From: Rebecca billardiae RCC1528
Taxonomy: Eukaryota > Haptophyta
Length of the DNA: 64,000 nt
Reading direction: 5' to 3'
Assembly: GCA_965240325.2 (NCBI GenBank)
Contig: OZ251239.1
Location: forward strand, 1,488,001 to 1,552,000
Part shown: positions 63,670-64,000 of the stretch, in pieces
Layout: each line of letters begins with the position of its first letter
Numbering within the stretch: the first letter of the stretch is position 1
Program-made: the position numbers and the translations under genes
The notes under the pieces: model-generated
What the model saw: only the letters and a program-made list of their open reading frames with translations
Database searches by the model: none
Told to the model about the DNA's origin: nothing

Positions 63670-64000
63670 AAGATCGAATGGATATAGATAGCGATTACGG
63701 TTATCGAATGGAGATAGAAAGCGATTACGGTTATCTTTGTTTTGGCAATAATCAGAACTACACGACGAGATGATAGCGCGCGTTTACGGCGATCTCCATT
63801 AGCGGGCGTAGCTCCCGTAGCTCCAATTACCGGTTTTGCTGGGATCCTTCGCGAGTAAGATCGAATGGAGATAGATAGTGATCACGGTTATCTCTGCTTC
63901 GGCAAGAATCGAAACCAAACGAGATAATAGCGTTTACGGCGATCTCCATTAGGTCGTAGCTCCCGTAGCTCCAATTAAACGGTTTTGCTGGGATCCTTAT
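63670..64000 (+). repeat. Tandem repeat of about 187 bases, running off the window
   Basis: AAGATCGAATGG...GGGATCCTT starts at 63670 and again at 63857; the second copy runs to the window end. Inside the first copy a 30-base block (CGAATGGAGATAGAAAGCGA) is itself duplicated at 63675 and 63705. Clearly AT-richer than the rest. Confidence 0.92.

Noticed and set aside
1-64000. tRNA, rRNA or snRNA genes
   Set aside because: I looked for B-box-like GGTTCGA words in cloverleaf context and for rRNA or snRNA core words and saw none I could support; a tRNAscan or Infernal run would be decisive.

Overview
The window looks like nuclear DNA of a GC-rich, ciliated, probably photosynthetic microbial eukaryote. 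The signs are spliced genes, eukaryote-only proteins (eL42, CSN5, a kinesin-2, an F-box protein, a mitochondrial ISCA1), long Ala/Gly/Arg-rich proteins and LTR and TIR mobile elements. A haptophyte or pelagophyte-like alga is my best guess from composition and intron style; this is inference. All 20 introns I could define are GT-AG, 81 to 309 bases long. In 18 of them the donor reads GT(G/A)CG(C/T), the acceptor is usually GCGCAG, and there is no pyrimidine tract.

Left part (1-10717): a kinase/ankyrin/U-box fusion gene (447-4837), a convergent gene of unknown function (5486-6666, minus) and, divergent from that, a kinesin-2 motor gene of the KIF3/FLA10 type (7615-10717). Then comes about 8.4 kb of repeats: a 727-base tandem array (11625-14095), a 22-base minisatellite, and a 2-kb inverted repeat whose 420-base arms carry 10-base minisatellites (15191-17170).

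Middle part (19166-37281): an F-box/LRR gene head-to-head with ribosomal protein eL42, a phytanoyl-CoA-dioxygenase-like gene, two adjacent paralogous acidic proteins of unknown family, a TPR/2-oxoglutarate oxygenase, a C2/class-3 lipase, a papain-family protease and a rhamnosyltransferase-like glycosyltransferase. Three of these genes share a roughly 40-base sequence 95-193 bases upstream of the start codon.

Right part: a complete miniature LTR retroelement with LTRs, PBS, PPT and a 5-base target duplication (37606-39082). Two members of a transposase-less TIR family with TA ends follow (40311-42243 and 54805-61271); the second carries a 4.5-kb insert full of satellites. Between them lie ISCA1, CSN5 head-to-head with a DUF1415 gene, a 1425-residue protein with several cyclic-nucleotide-binding-like domains, and a coiled-coil protein. 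The last 2.7 kb is mostly tandem repeats.

The genes do not form one pathway. Several act in protein turnover (U-box/kinase fusion, F-box protein, CSN5 deneddylase) and others in cilia or lipid chemistry. The most novel items are the kinase/ankyrin/U-box fusion, the acidic paralog pair, the shared upstream element, the two non-autonomous element families and the large palindrome.
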